The position numbers were made by a program, and so were the translations under genes. The notes beneath the pieces were generated by a model. The model saw only the letters and a program-made list of their open reading frames with translations, did not search any database and was not told the DNA's origin. Of a stretch of 64,000 nt of DNA, positions 7,459-16,456 are shown piece after piece (the first letter of the stretch is position 1; every line of letters starts with the position of its first letter). This DNA is from Cellulomonas endophytica (GTDB lineage Bacteria; Actinomycetota; Actinomycetes; Actinomycetales; Cellulomonadaceae), in NCBI RefSeq assembly GCF_004123805.1, contig NZ_RWJX01000004.1:1-64000 (forward strand), given 5' to 3'.

Positions 7459-9231
7459 ATGCCGACCAGCCACGTCGAGACGGAGCACAAGTACGAGCTC
7501 GACGAGGGGGCGGCGCTGCCGTCCCTCACGGAGCTCCTCGCCGGCGCCGGGGGCGGGGGCGAGGAGGACGCGTCGCCCGTCGAGAGCGCCGAGGACCTCG
7601 AGCTGCGCACCGTCTACCTCGACACCCCGGACGGACGGCTCGCCGCCGACGGCATCTCCCTGCGCCGGCGCGAGGGCGGGGTCGACGACGGCTGGCACCT
7701 CAAGGTCCCCGTCGAGGGCGGCGACGCCCCTGCGCGGCGGGAGGTCCACCTGCCGCTGACGGCGGACGAGACGGTGCCGGAGGAGCTCGTCGAGCTCGTG
7801 CGGGCCCGCACGGAGGACGGCCCGCTGGCCCCCGTCGCCCGGCTGCGCGTGCACCGGCACGTCCGCCGGCTGGCGCGACCGGACGGCCCGGTCCTCGTCG
7901 AGCTCGCCGACGACCGGGTCGAGGCCCGGCGCGTCCGGCCGGCGGCCGCCGCACCCGCGCCGGGCCAGGGCGACCAGGGCGACCAGGGCGACCAGGGCGA
8001 CCAGGGCGACCAGGGCGACCAGGGTGACCAGGGTGGGCCGGGCGAGGAGCTCACGGAGGACGCGGCGGCCGGCGAGCAGAGCGGTCCCGTGCAGCGGTGG
8101 CGGGAGGCGGAGCTCGAGCTCGTCGACGGCGAGCCCGGGCTCCTCGAGCGCCTCGACGCCGCGCTGCGCGCGACCGGCGTGCGGCCCTCGTCGAGCGGGT
8201 CGAAGCGCGCCCGCGCGCTGGCCGGCGCCGAGCCCGGCGCGACCGGCGGCGGGGGCGGGGCGGAGGACGAGCACCCGACGGACGGGGCCGCGGGGGACGT
8301 GCCCGGCGCGACCCCGCCGGGCCCGGTCGACGCCGCGCGGCTGCGGTCCCCGCGGGCGACGGCCGCCGAGGTCGTCCGGGCCCACCTGGCGGAGCAGGTG
8401 CGGGAGGTCGTCGAGCGCGACCTCGCGGTGCGCCTCGAGCTGCCCGACGCGGTGCACAAGATGCGCGTCGCGACACGGCGGCTCCGGTCGGCGCTGCGCA
8501 CGTTCCGACCCCTGCTCGACCCGGCGACGACGGAGCCGCTGCGCGCCGAGCTGAGGTGGCTCGCGGGCGAGCTCGGCACGGCCCGCGACGCCGAGGTGCT
8601 CCGTGAGCGGCTCGTCGGCGCCGCCCGGGCGGAGGGCGGGCACGACCAGAAGGCGCTGCACGCGCTCGACCGCCGCCTGGAGGGCGACCACCGCGCCGCC
8701 CTCGAGGGCGTGGGCCGGTCGCTGGGCTCCGAGCGGTACCGCGCGCTGCTCGTCGCCCTGCACGCCCTCGTCGCCGCACCGCCCTTCACCCCGGCGGCGG
8801 ACCGCCGCGCCTCCCGCGTGCTGCCGGGGCGGGTGCGCTGGTCCTGGAAGCGGCTGCGGCGGCTGGTGGAGCGGGCGAGGTCGCTGCCCCCGGGCGAGGA
8901 GCGCGACCGGACCTGGCACGAGGCGCGCAAGGCGGCCAAGAGGGCGCGGTACGCGGCGGAGTCCGTCGCGCCGGCCTTCGGCAAGGACGCCGCGCGGTTC
9001 GCCGCGGCCGTCGAGGGCGTGCAGGAGGTGCTGGGGGAGCACCAGGACGCCGTGGTCGCCCGCGAGACCCTCGCCCGCACGGCCCGCCAGGGCGGCACGG
9101 CGCGGCGGACGGCCTTCCTCCTCGGGCGCCTCGACGCCGTCGAGCGTGACCGCGCGGCCGCCGCGGGGGCCCGCGTGGAGAAGGCCTGGCGCGCGGCGCG
9201 CCGCCGCCGTCTGCGCCGCTGGTTGGGCTGA
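7459..9231 (+). CDS. CYTH and CHAD domain protein
   Basis: 590 residues. The N-terminal CYTH (triphosphate tunnel) domain begins with the diagnostic EXEXK-like motif VETEHKYEL and continues with YLDTPDGRLAADGISLRRR and HLKVPV. The C-terminal CHAD domain carries paired conserved histidines in DAVHKMRVATRRLRSALRTF and WHEARKAAKRARYAAE, which bind polyphosphate. Such proteins act in inorganic polyphosphate/triphosphate metabolism. A (Gly-Asp-Gln)7 repeat coded by 9-bp units at 7969-8031 is inserted inside the CYTH domain, before the RWREAELELVDG strand. The start is the ATG at 7459. Confidence 0.9.
   Translation: MPTSHVETEHKYELDEGAALPSLTELLAGAGGGGEEDASPVESAEDLELRTVYLDTPDGRLAADGISLRRREGGVDDGWHLKVPVEGGDAPARREVHLPLTADETVPEELVELVRARTEDGPLAPVARLRVHRHVRRLARPDGPVLVELADDRVEARRVRPAAAAPAPGQGDQGDQGDQGDQGDQGDQGDQGGPGEELTEDAAAGEQSGPVQRWREAELELVDGEPGLLERLDAALRATGVRPSSSGSKRARALAGAEPGATGGGGGAEDEHPTDGAAGDVPGATPPGPVDAARLRSPRATAAEVVRAHLAEQVREVVERDLAVRLELPDAVHKMRVATRRLRSALRTFRPLLDPATTEPLRAELRWLAGELGTARDAEVLRERLVGAARAEGGHDQKALHALDRRLEGDHRAALEGVGRSLGSERYRALLVALHALVAAPPFTPAADRRASRVLPGRVRWSWKRLRRLVERARSLPPGEERDRTWHEARKAAKRARYAAESVAPAFGKDAARFAAAVEGVQEVLGEHQDAVVARETLARTARQGGTARRTAFLLGRLDAVERDRAAAAGARVEKAWRAARRRRLRRWLG
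7969..8031 (+). repeat. 9-bp tandem repeat encoding (GDQ)7
   Basis: Seven in-frame copies of GGCGACCAG (the last with GGT) inside the CYTH/CHAD gene. Copy-number change by slippage would keep the frame, adding or removing whole GDQ triplets in a surface loop. Confidence 0.95.
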
Positions 9232-9257
9232 GGGGCGGGAGCGGGCAGGATCGGCGC

Positions 9258-11495
9258 ATGACGAGCGCCCCCACCGCGCGCGCCCTGCGGGCGGCGGCCG
9301 TCGGCGCGCTCGTCCTGCTCGCGCTCGCGGCGGTCGTGCACGGGGTCGCGGCGCTCACGTCGGTCGACGTGCCCCGCCCCGTGGGCGGCGCGCTCTTCGT
9401 CGGCGCGTTCGCCCTCGCGGCGTTCGTCGTGGCCGTGCGCGCGGTGCTCGACCGTGCCGACCGCGCCTCGTGGGTGATGCTCGCGGCCGGTCTCGTCGCC
9501 TACGGGACGGGCAGCCTGCTCTGGCTGGACGCGGACCCGTGGCTCCCGTTCGACTTCCCCACGCCGTCCGACGTCCTCTGGGTCGCCTTCTACCTCCTCG
9601 CCTACGCCTCGATCGTCCGCCACGTGCGGCGCGTCCGGAACGACGCGCCGCTGACCCTCGGGGCGGACGGGCTCATCGCGGCGCTCTCGGCCGGCGCCGT
9701 CGTCCTGTCGATCGCCCGGCCGGAGGTCCGCGGGGACGTCGAGGACGTCGCGACGGCGCTGCTCTACCCCGTCGGCGACCTGGTCCTGGTCGCGCTCGTC
9801 CTCGTGGCCCTCGCGGTGCGCTCCTGGCGGCCGGACCCCACCTGGACCGGTCTCGGCCTCGGCTTCGGGGCGTTCGCGGTCGCCGACCTCCTCTACGCCC
9901 TGCAGCAGTCGGACGGGGTCTTCGTCCGGGGCGGGCCGGTCGACACGCTCTGGATCGTCTCGGCCGGGCTCCTCGCGCTCGGCGCGCACGTGCGCCGGCG
10001 CGCGGCGGACACGCCCGGCGCCCCCGTGTGGGGGGTCGTCGTCCCGCTCGTGGGCACCACGACGAGCGTGCTCATGCTGGCGGTGACGACGTTCCGCGAG
10101 AGCCCGGTCGTCGTCGCCTGCGCCGCGGCGGCCGTCCTCGTGGGCCTGGTGCGGACGGTGCGCCTGGCCGTCGACGCGACCGCGCTGGCCGAGAGCCGCG
10201 TCGAGGCGCGCACGGACGTCCTCACGGAGCTGCCCAACCGCCGCGCGTTCCTCGAGGGCGTCGAGTCGGCCCGGCAGGGGCAGGCCGTCGCGGTCGTCCT
10301 CATCGACCTCGACCGGTTCAAGGACGTCAACGACTCCCTCGGGCACCCGGCGGGCGACGAGCTGCTCACCGTCGTGGGCCGCCGCTTCCACGGCGCGCTG
10401 CGCGACGGGGACCTGCTCGCCCGGCTCGGCGGCGACGAGTTCGCGGTGTGCTGCGCGGGCGACGAGAGGGTCGCGCGAGCGCTGGTGGAGCGGCTCCGCG
10501 GGCGGCTGGAGCGCCCCGTGCACCTCGCCGACGGCGTCGCCGTGCACGTGTCCGCGAGCTTCGGCGTCGCGGTGACGGACCCCGACGAGCTCGACGTGCA
10601 CGAGCTGCTGCGCCGCGCCGACATCGCGCTCTACGACGCGAAGGACGCCGCGGCGACGGTCGTGTACGACGTGGCCGCGCACCACCAGGCCCTCACCCGG
10701 CTGACGCTGGCGGAGACCCTGCGCCGGGGCATCGGCGAGGGCGACCTGGTCGTGGCGTTCCAGCCCCAGGTGACGCTGGGCGACGGCGTCCCCCACCCGC
10801 ACGGCGTGGAGGCGCTGGTGCGGTGGCAGCACCCGACGCGCGGCCTGCTGGGCCCCGGGGAGTTCCTCGGCGCCGCGCGGCGGGCCGGGCTCATGCCGGC
10901 GCTGACGGAGGCCGTCCTCGAGCAGTCGCTCGCCGCGTGCCGCCGGTTGCGCGACGGCGGCCACCCCCTCGCCGTGTCGGTGAACCTCGCGCCCGCCGGG
11001 CTGCTCGACCCCCTGCTCACGGCGCGGCTCGCCGCCGCCGTCGACCGGCACGGCCTGCCCCCGGAGGCCCTCGTCCTGGAGCTCACCGAGGAGGCCGTGC
11101 TGCGGGACCGGACGGCGGCCGGCCGCGCGCTGGCCGACCTGCGCGCGCACGGCTTCGCCACCTCCATCGACGACTTCGGCACCGGCTGGTCCTCGCTGTC
11201 CTACCTGGCGTCGCTGCCGCTCGACGAGGTGAAGGTCGACCGGTCCTTCGTCGCGCAGCTCGACGAGCCGCGCGTGCAGGCGGTGGTGCGCGCCGTCCGG
11301 CGGCTCACGTGGGACCTGGGGCTGTCCCTGCTCGCGGAGGGCGTCGAGGACCAGGGGCAGGCGCGCTGGGTGCGCGAGGCGGGGGTGGACCGCGCCCAGG
11401 GCTACCACTTCGCGCGGCCCCTCTTCGAGGCGGACCTCGTGGCCTGGCTCACCGCCAGCGGGACGGCGGTGCCGGCGGCCGGCAGCCGCGACTGA
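9258..11495 (+). CDS. membrane GGDEF-EAL bifunctional c-di-GMP protein
   Basis: 745 residues. About nine hydrophobic segments fill the first ~300 residues. A GGDEF domain follows with intact GGDEF at 391-395 and an RxxD allosteric I-site (RDGD, 382-385). An EAL domain has EALVRW (518), SVNLAP, ELTEE, IDDFGTGWSS, KVDRSF and AEGVED, so all metal and catalytic residues appear present. It could both make and degrade cyclic di-GMP, with sensing through the membrane region. It is monocistronic, just after the CYTH/CHAD gene. A second protein of this architecture lies at 26142-28154. Confidence 0.92.
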   Translation: MTSAPTARALRAAAVGALVLLALAAVVHGVAALTSVDVPRPVGGALFVGAFALAAFVVAVRAVLDRADRASWVMLAAGLVAYGTGSLLWLDADPWLPFDFPTPSDVLWVAFYLLAYASIVRHVRRVRNDAPLTLGADGLIAALSAGAVVLSIARPEVRGDVEDVATALLYPVGDLVLVALVLVALAVRSWRPDPTWTGLGLGFGAFAVADLLYALQQSDGVFVRGGPVDTLWIVSAGLLALGAHVRRRAADTPGAPVWGVVVPLVGTTTSVLMLAVTTFRESPVVVACAAAAVLVGLVRTVRLAVDATALAESRVEARTDVLTELPNRRAFLEGVESARQGQAVAVVLIDLDRFKDVNDSLGHPAGDELLTVVGRRFHGALRDGDLLARLGGDEFAVCCAGDERVARALVERLRGRLERPVHLADGVAVHVSASFGVAVTDPDELDVHELLRRADIALYDAKDAAATVVYDVAAHHQALTRLTLAETLRRGIGEGDLVVAFQPQVTLGDGVPHPHGVEALVRWQHPTRGLLGPGEFLGAARRAGLMPALTEAVLEQSLAACRRLRDGGHPLAVSVNLAPAGLLDPLLTARLAAAVDRHGLPPEALVLELTEEAVLRDRTAAGRALADLRAHGFATSIDDFGTGWSSLSYLASLPLDEVKVDRSFVAQLDEPRVQAVVRAVRRLTWDLGLSLLAEGVEDQGQARWVREAGVDRAQGYHFARPLFEADLVAWLTASGTAVPAAGSRD

Positions 11496-11527
11496 CAGCC
11501 GTCCCCGGCCCGTGGCAGGGTGCCGCC

Positions 11528-12094
11528 GTGAGCACGCCCGACACGTCCCCCCTGCGCCCCCTGCGCCCCCGGCCGACGCTGCGGACGGAGCACCTCGTGC
11601 TCGTACCGCTCGGCCCTGAGCACGCCGAGGGGACGTGGCGCCTGCTGCAGGACGACGAGGGCAACCGGCTGACCGGCACGACGGCCACGTTCACGCGCGC
11701 GTCCGTCGACCGCTGGCTGGCAGGGCTCGCCGCGTCCGACGACCGTCTCGACTGGGCCGTGACGCGCGCCGAGGACGGTGCGTACCTCGGGGAGGTCGTC
11801 CTCAACGACCTGGACGCGGAGAGCGCGACGATGAACTTCCGCATCGCCCTGCTGCCCGAGGGGCGCGGCCGCGGCCTGGGCACGGAGGCGACCCGGGCCG
11901 TCGTCGAGCACGCCTTCTCCGGGATCGGCCTGCACCGCGTGACGCTCGACGTGCTGGCGTACAACCCCGGGGCGCAGCGGGCCTACGAGAAGGCCGGCTT
12001 CGTCGTGGAGGGCCGCCGCCGCCACGACCTGCGCTGGCGGGGCGAGTGGGTCGACGCCGTGCTCATGAGCATCCTGGAGACCGACCCGCGCTGA
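11528..12094 (+). CDS. GNAT-family N-acetyltransferase (RimJ/RimL type)
   Basis: 188 residues from the GTG at 11528. The N-terminal RPTLRTEHLVLVPLGPEHAEG segment and the acetyl-CoA loop LPEGRGRGLGTEATRAVV are typical of the RimJ/RimL branch. NPGAQRAYEKAGFVVEGRRRHDLRWRG (in two adjacent pieces) forms the C-terminal strand-helix. It transfers an acetyl group to an amine of a protein or small molecule; the target is unknown. It begins 32 bases after the GGDEF-EAL stop and may be read through from it. Confidence 0.86.
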   Translation: MSTPDTSPLRPLRPRPTLRTEHLVLVPLGPEHAEGTWRLLQDDEGNRLTGTTATFTRASVDRWLAGLAASDDRLDWAVTRAEDGAYLGEVVLNDLDAESATMNFRIALLPEGRGRGLGTEATRAVVEHAFSGIGLHRVTLDVLAYNPGAQRAYEKAGFVVEGRRRHDLRWRGEWVDAVLMSILETDPR

Positions 12095-12111
12095 CGGCAG
12101 GCCGTCCGTGG

Positions 12112-12153
12112 GCGGACGCCCGGGCCCGTCGGTCCCGCCCGAGGGCGTTCCGC
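12112..12153. terminator. imperfect hairpin between convergent genes
   Basis: GCGGACGCCCGGGC pairs with GCCCGAGGGCGTTCCGC with two small bulges, between the GNAT gene ending at 12094 and the VOC gene ending at 12215. It is placed to terminate both. Confidence 0.5.
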
Positions 12154-12214
12154 AGCGCCGGCCCGACGACCACCACCGCACCGCAGGAGCCCGCGGCCGG
12201 GACGCCGGCCGCCC

Positions 12215-12649
12215 CTACTGGAGGCAGAACTCGTTGCCCTCCGGGTCCTGCATCACCACCCAGTAGCTGCCCATCTCCTCGCCCTGGCCGATCCGGGTGG
12301 CGCCGAGGGCGAGCACCTCGCCCACCCGCGCGTCCACCCGGGCCCGCCGCTCGTCCAGCGGGACGCCGCGGCCGCCGCCGACGGCCACGTCGAGGTGGAC
12401 CCGGTTCTTCGCCGTCTTGCCCTCGGGCACGCGCTGGAACAGCAGCCGGGGGCCGACCCCCTCCGGGTCGACCACCGACCAGGCCGAGTCGCGCTGGTCG
12501 GACGGCACCCCCTGCGCGTCGAGGAACGCGTCCCACGAGTCGAAGCCGTCGGGCGGCGGCTGGTCCACGTACCCCAGCAGCTCCCCCCAGAACCGCCCCA
12601 GCGCGAGCGGGTCGGCGGCGTCGAACGTCACCTGGAAACCCGTGGCCAT
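12215..12649 (-). CDS. VOC-family (glyoxalase/dioxygenase-like) protein
   Basis: 144 residues forming one vicinal-oxygen-chelate module pair: FQVTFDAADPLALGRFWGELLGY opens the first (in adjacent pieces), NRVHLDVAV begins the second half, and it ends with MQDPEGNEFCLQ. These are the usual VOC core motifs, and the HLDV histidine and final glutamate could bind metal. Related proteins include glyoxalases, antibiotic-resistance proteins and uncharacterised enzymes; no substrate can be inferred. Monocistronic. Confidence 0.8.
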   Translation of the reverse strand: MATGFQVTFDAADPLALGRFWGELLGYVDQPPPDGFDSWDAFLDAQGVPSDQRDSAWSVVDPEGVGPRLLFQRVPEGKTAKNRVHLDVAVGGGRGVPLDERRARVDARVGEVLALGATRIGQGEEMGSYWVVMQDPEGNEFCLQ

Positions 12650-12783
12650 GTCTGCCCCCCGTGTCGGTCGGACGACGTCGATCCGGCGTCCCCGCCGACG
12701 CTAGCGGGAGCCACCGACACGGCGCCCGGACCCCGCGGCCCCTCCCGTCGCGGAGCGCGCCCGGACCCCGTCGCACCCCGTGG

Positions 12784-13548
12784 TCACCCGGTCCGCACGT
12801 CGACGACCACCCGGGGCGGGTCCGCCAGGGCGAAGACGCGGAAGGGCCGCCGCTCGTCCACACCCACCCAGACCGACGTGAGGCCCTCGAACACGACGCC
12901 GTGGACGACCTCGACGACGGCGCCCGTACCCGTCGGGGTGAGCCGCGCGGGGCCGCTGTAGGGCGGGACCCCGCTCTCGCCCGGGTACGTGGTCCCGCTG
13001 ACGACCACGCCGAGGACGGCGCCGCCCGCCACGGCGACCGGTGCGCCGGAGCCGTCCTCCCGGGGGTCGGCCGTGTACCCGGCGCGCCACCCGGGCGTAC
13101 CCGTCCCGGCCAGGTCGAGGACGACCCGGTCGTAGCCGACGTGCGCCCCGACGCGCACGTCGACGAGCCCCAGCCGGGCCTCCCCGGCGGGGTCCGCGGT
13201 GTCGACGGAGGTGTCGACGGAGGTGTCGGCGGGGAAGGGCACCTCGGTGGCCGGCGCGTCGTCCTCCGTCCCGCCCGCGGGGACGGTGACCGTCGGCCCG
13301 GGCGAGGGCGGCGGCACGGTCGCCGGTCCCGTGGGGCCGCCGCCCGGCGCCGGGCTGCCCGGCACGGGCGTGGCCGGCACGGACGGCGTCGCGTCGGGCG
13401 CGGGGGCGGCGGTGGCGGAGGGGCCGGGCCCCTCGTCGTCCCCGGTGCACCCGGCCAGCGCGGCGGGCACCAGGAGCACCGCCAGCGTCAGGGCGGCGGC
13501 GCGGCGGCCGGAGGGGTGGCGTGCGCGACGTCGCGCTCGGGTGGACAT
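12784..13548 (-). CDS. AMIN-like domain lipoprotein
   Basis: 254 residues from the ATG at 13548. The N-terminus is a lipoprotein signal: basic RARRRARH, hydrophobic core, lipobox ALAGC. A ~75-residue Pro/Thr/Ala linker follows. The C-terminal ~125 residues (VGAHVGYDRVVLDLAG, GWRAGYT, FRVFALADPPRVVVDV) match the AMIN-like beta-sandwich found in secreted actinobacterial proteins. Surface anchoring on the outer face of the membrane is expected; ligand unknown. Confidence 0.75.
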   Translation of the reverse strand: MSTRARRRARHPSGRRAAALTLAVLLVPAALAGCTGDDEGPGPSATAAPAPDATPSVPATPVPGSPAPGGGPTGPATVPPPSPGPTVTVPAGGTEDDAPATEVPFPADTSVDTSVDTADPAGEARLGLVDVRVGAHVGYDRVVLDLAGTGTPGWRAGYTADPREDGSGAPVAVAGGAVLGVVVSGTTYPGESGVPPYSGPARLTPTGTGAVVEVVHGVVFEGLTSVWVGVDERRPFRVFALADPPRVVVDVRTG

Positions 13549-13694
13549 CTCGGCCTCCCTCGACCGGGGGCACGGACGCGCCCCCGGCGCTGCACGACCC
13601 ACGGTCCTCGTGCCCGGCGGCGCGGGCAAGGGAGCGCGCGGGTGAGGTCGCGCTGCGCACCGCCCGGCGCGGCCGGCCCTGGCCGGTCGGACGC

Positions 13695-13809
13695 GTCGAC
13701 CCGGCCCGTCGACCCGGCCCGTCGACCTGGCCCGTCGACCCGGCCCGTCGACCTGGCCCGTCGACCTGGCCCGCCGGTCCGGCCCGCCGGTCCGGCCCGT
13801 CGGTCCTCG
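13695..13809. repeat. 13-bp tandem minisatellite
   Basis: Eight consecutive 13-bp units start at 13695, 13708, 13721 and so on. The first six are GTCGACCYGGCCC and the last two GCCGGTCCGGCCC, with a partial ninth. It lies between two minus-strand genes (13548 and 13844) and creates a run of SalI-type GTCGAC palindromes. Confidence 0.95.
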
Positions 13810-13843
13810 AGCCCGGGGTCCCGCGACCGAGGGCCCGGAGCCG

Positions 13844-14080
13844 TCAGTCCCGGCGCGGGGCGTCGGCGGGGAGGACGGTGCTCGTCACGACGACCGGGGC
13901 CGTCCCGACGAGGGCACCCGGGGCCGCCGTGCCCGGCCCGGCCAGGGCGCTGCCGATCGCCGCGACGGCGAGCGCCGCCGCGCTCGCGGCCGACAGGACG
14001 CGCAGCATCCGGCGGTCGGTGGTGTCGAAGGAGGTGGTGGTCAGGGGCAGCTGGGCCGCTGCGGGGGCCGTCGTGGTCAT
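13844..14080 (-). CDS. small single-span exported/membrane protein
   Basis: 78 residues starting at the ATG at 14080. After a Thr-rich N-terminus there is one hydrophobic segment (VLSAASAAALAVAAIGSALAG) and a short extracellular-type tail. The codon pattern looks coding, but no family is recognised. It lies divergent from the xylanase gene, whose promoter region separates them. Confidence 0.5.
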   Translation of the reverse strand: MTTTAPAAAQLPLTTTSFDTTDRRMLRVLSAASAAALAVAAIGSALAGPGTAAPGALVGTAPVVVTSTVLPADAPRRD

Positions 14081-14261
14081 GCGGCCACGCTAGGGAGCGC
14101 ACCCGGTGTGCCGCGTCGGCGCCGGGTGTGAGCCGGCGGTGCGCGCGGTGCCCCCCAGGGGGCGCGGGGGAGGGCCCGGCGTCCACCCGGGGCACGAGAG
14201 TCCCGCCGTGCCGTGCCGCAGGCGCGCGGGGCGGGGTCGTCGGCGCGACTGTTAAACGATG

Positions 14262-14277
14262 TCGAGAACGTTTGCGA
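14262..14277. promoter_or_regulatory. LacI-type operator upstream of xylanase
   Basis: TCGAGAACGTTTGCGA is a 16-bp imperfect palindrome centred on AACGTT, 97 bases before the xylanase start. An overlapping AAACG...CGTTT pair begins at 14254. Its position and central CG fit a LacI-family site; the cognate repressor is not shown. The LacI at 45605-46648 seems to use a different (CGAAAC) half-site. Confidence 0.5.
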
Positions 14278-14373
14278 AGCCCTGCGAGTCGTCGTAGGGT
14301 CACGGCGTCCCGGCCGGACGCAGCTGTCCGTCGGCGTCCCCCCCGGGGGGGCGCCCATGCGAAGGAGCATGAC

Positions 14374-15540
14374 GTGAAGCACCCCCAGACCCTGATCGCG
14401 GGCATCCTCGCCCTGGCCGTCACCGCCGCCGGCGCGTCGGCCGCCGTGGCCGCGCCCGCCGACCCCCGTGCGGTCGACCGCTCGCCGGCCCTGGCGAGCC
14501 GCTCGCTCGCCGCCCTGGCCGAGCCCATCGGCCTGGAGATCGGCGTGGCGGTGGCCGCCGACCAGCTCGGCGCCGACCGCAAGTACACGAAGCTCGTCGC
14601 CGGTCAGTTCTCGACCGTGACGCCCGAGAACGCCATGAAGTGGGAGTCCGTCGAGCCCCAGCAGGGCGTCTTCGACTGGGCGGCCGGCGACGCCCTCGTC
14701 GCCTCCGCCGAGGCGAACGGCCAGCTCGTGCGCGGCCACACGCTGGTGTGGCACTCGCAGCTGCCGGACTGGCTCTCGCCGGACGGCGTGAGCTCCGACT
14801 TCTCGCCGGAGGAGCTGCGCGAGATCCTGCGCGAGCACGTGATCACGCAGGTCACCCACTACAAGGGCGACATCTGGCACTGGGACGTCGTCAACGAGGC
14901 GCTGAACGAGGACGGCACCCCGCGCGTCAGCGTCTGGTCCGAGGCGTACCGCGCCCTCGGCCTCGACCCGCTCGGCTACATCGCCGACGCCTTCCGCTGG
15001 GCCCACGAGGCCGACCCCGAGGCGAAGCTGTACTACAACGACTACAACCTCGAGTTCACGGGGCCGAAGAGCAACGCGGCCCACGCCCTGGCCCAGGACC
15101 TCCTGGCCGACGGCGTGCCGATCGACGGCATGGGCTTCCAGGGCCACCTGTCGACCCAGTACGGGTTCCCCGACCTCGAGGCCAACCTCGACCGGTTCGC
15201 CGACCTCGGCCTCGAGGTGGCGCTGACGGAGGTCGACGTCCGCACGGCCGTCGCCCCGCGCAAGAACCACGAGGGCGAGTGGACGAGCACCCCCGCCACG
15301 GCGGAGGGCTTCGCCGCCCAGCGCGAGTACTGGGTCGGCACGCTCGAGGCCTGCCTCGCCGTCCCGGCCTGCGTGTCCTACACGGTGTGGGGCCTCGCGG
15401 ACTCCAACTCCTGGATCCCGGGCGTCTTCCCCGGCGAGGGTGCGGCCCTGCTGTGGGACGACCACCTGAACGCGAAGCCGCAGCTCGCCGACCTGCGCGA
15501 GGTCCTCGCGACCTCGGACGCGGCGCCGCGGGTCCGCTGA
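14374..15540 (+). CDS. secreted GH10 endo-1,4-beta-xylanase
   Basis: 388 residues from the GTG at 14374, six bases after GAAGGAG. The signal peptide ends near residue 27 (AAVAAPA). A single GH10 (beta/alpha)8 catalytic domain fills the rest, with no carbohydrate-binding module. The catalytic acid/base is E175 in WDVVNEAL and the nucleophile is E286 in ALTEVDVR; RGHTLVWHSQLPDWL and GHLSTQYG complete the active site. It cleaves internal xylan bonds outside the cell. The products would suit the GH39/ABC locus at 46.8-52.1 kb. A strong hairpin follows at 15549. Confidence 0.95.
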   Translation: MKHPQTLIAGILALAVTAAGASAAVAAPADPRAVDRSPALASRSLAALAEPIGLEIGVAVAADQLGADRKYTKLVAGQFSTVTPENAMKWESVEPQQGVFDWAAGDALVASAEANGQLVRGHTLVWHSQLPDWLSPDGVSSDFSPEELREILREHVITQVTHYKGDIWHWDVVNEALNEDGTPRVSVWSEAYRALGLDPLGYIADAFRWAHEADPEAKLYYNDYNLEFTGPKSNAAHALAQDLLADGVPIDGMGFQGHLSTQYGFPDLEANLDRFADLGLEVALTEVDVRTAVAPRKNHEGEWTSTPATAEGFAAQREYWVGTLEACLAVPACVSYTVWGLADSNSWIPGVFPGEGAALLWDDHLNAKPQLADLREVLATSDAAPRVR

Positions 15541-15548
15541 CCCGACGG

Positions 15549-15617
15549 GCCCCGTACGACGCGCGCCCCGTCGCACCCCCGGTCCGGGGGTACGACGGGG
15601 CGTCGCGCGTGCGGGGC
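15549..15617. terminator. large hairpin terminator between convergent genes
   Basis: Two 34-base arms (starting GCCCCG, ending CCCCCGG, and their complement) form a long stem with one internal bulge and a minimal loop at 15583. It lies between the xylanase stop at 15540 and the permease stop at 15626. Confidence 0.75.
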
Positions 15618-15625
15618 GGGGGCGG

Positions 15626-16456
15626 TCACCGGCCCGGTCGCGGCTCCCAGCTGATGACGACGCGGCGCAGGGTGCGCACGAGGACGTTGAGCGCGATGCC
15701 CAGCGCCGACAGGATGATGAGGAGGGCGAAGACGGCGGGCGTCTCCATGCGTCCCTGCGCCTGCAGGATGAGCACGCCGAGCCCCTTCTGCGCCCCGACG
15801 AACTCCGCGACGATCGCGCCGATCATCGCGTTCGCGACGCCGAGCTCGAGCCCGCTGAAGATCTGCGGCAGCGCCGCGGGGAGCATGAGCCGCACCCGGA
15901 TCTGCCAGGGCGTGGCGCCGTTCACGCGGAACAGGTCGAGCTGGTCGCGGTCGACGCTGCGCAGCCCGTGGATGGCGTTGACCAGCACGGGGAAGAACGC
16001 GAGCAGCACGACCACGACGACCTTCGACGGCAGCCCGAACCCGAACCAGATGACGAACAGCGGCGCGACGGCCACCTTCGGGATCGACTCGATCGCCACC
16101 ACGTACGGGAAGACCACGGCGTACACGCGTGGCAGCTGTGCCAGGGCCAGCGCGAGCCCGAGGCCGAGCACGACGCCGATGCCCAGGCCGAGCAGCACCT
16201 CCGTCATCGTCGCCGCCCCGTGCTCGAGGTAGCGGGGGAGCGCGGCGGGATCGACGAGGGCCGCCAGCACGTCGCTGAGCACCGGCACCACGTAGGTCGG
16301 CGTCCCCAGTGCCGGCGGCAGGAGCTGCCAGGCGAGCAGGAGTGCCGCCAGGAGGGCCAGGCCCCCGACGAGCTGCCCGCGGCCCCCTGCCCCGGCACCG
16401 GGGCGGCGGGTCGGGCGCAGGCGCCTCTGGGCGAGGAGGGGTGTCGCGGCGGTCAT
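15626..16456 (-). CDS. ABC permease, SsuC/TauC-like
   Basis: 276 residues from the ATG at 16456, last gene of the four-gene operon. It has about six membrane helices and the binding-protein-dependent permease EAA loop (VNGATPWQIRVRLMLPAALPQIFSGL, split here in adjacent pieces). The family serves sulfonates, taurine, nitrate, thiamine precursors and similar small organic substrates. Its start overlaps the ATPase stop by four bases. Confidence 0.88.
   Translation of the reverse strand: MTAATPLLAQRRLRPTRRPGAGAGGRGQLVGGLALLAALLLAWQLLPPALGTPTYVVPVLSDVLAALVDPAALPRYLEHGAATMTEVLLGLGIGVVLGLGLALALAQLPRVYAVVFPYVVAIESIPKVAVAPLFVIWFGFGLPSKVVVVVLLAFFPVLVNAIHGLRSVDRDQLDLFRVNGATPWQIRVRLMLPAALPQIFSGLELGVANAMIGAIVAEFVGAQKGLGVLILQAQGRMETPAVFALLIILSALGIALNVLVRTLRRVVISWEPRPGR

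Noticed and set aside
7614-11408. Very long minus-strand open frame (>1200 codons)
   Set aside because: It is antisense to the CYTH/CHAD and GGDEF-EAL genes, low-complexity, and includes a WSP repeat that is merely the reverse of the GDQ repeat.
13521-14093. Plus-strand ORF across the minisatellite
   Set aside because: Its coding appearance comes from the 13-bp repeat; no start signal or homology.
14250-14373. Riboswitch upstream of the GH10 xylanase (GCGAAGCC resembling GCAAAGCC)
   Set aside because: The GEMM GCAAAGCC joint and GNRA-capped P1a are absent; the signal is better explained by the LacI-type palindrome.
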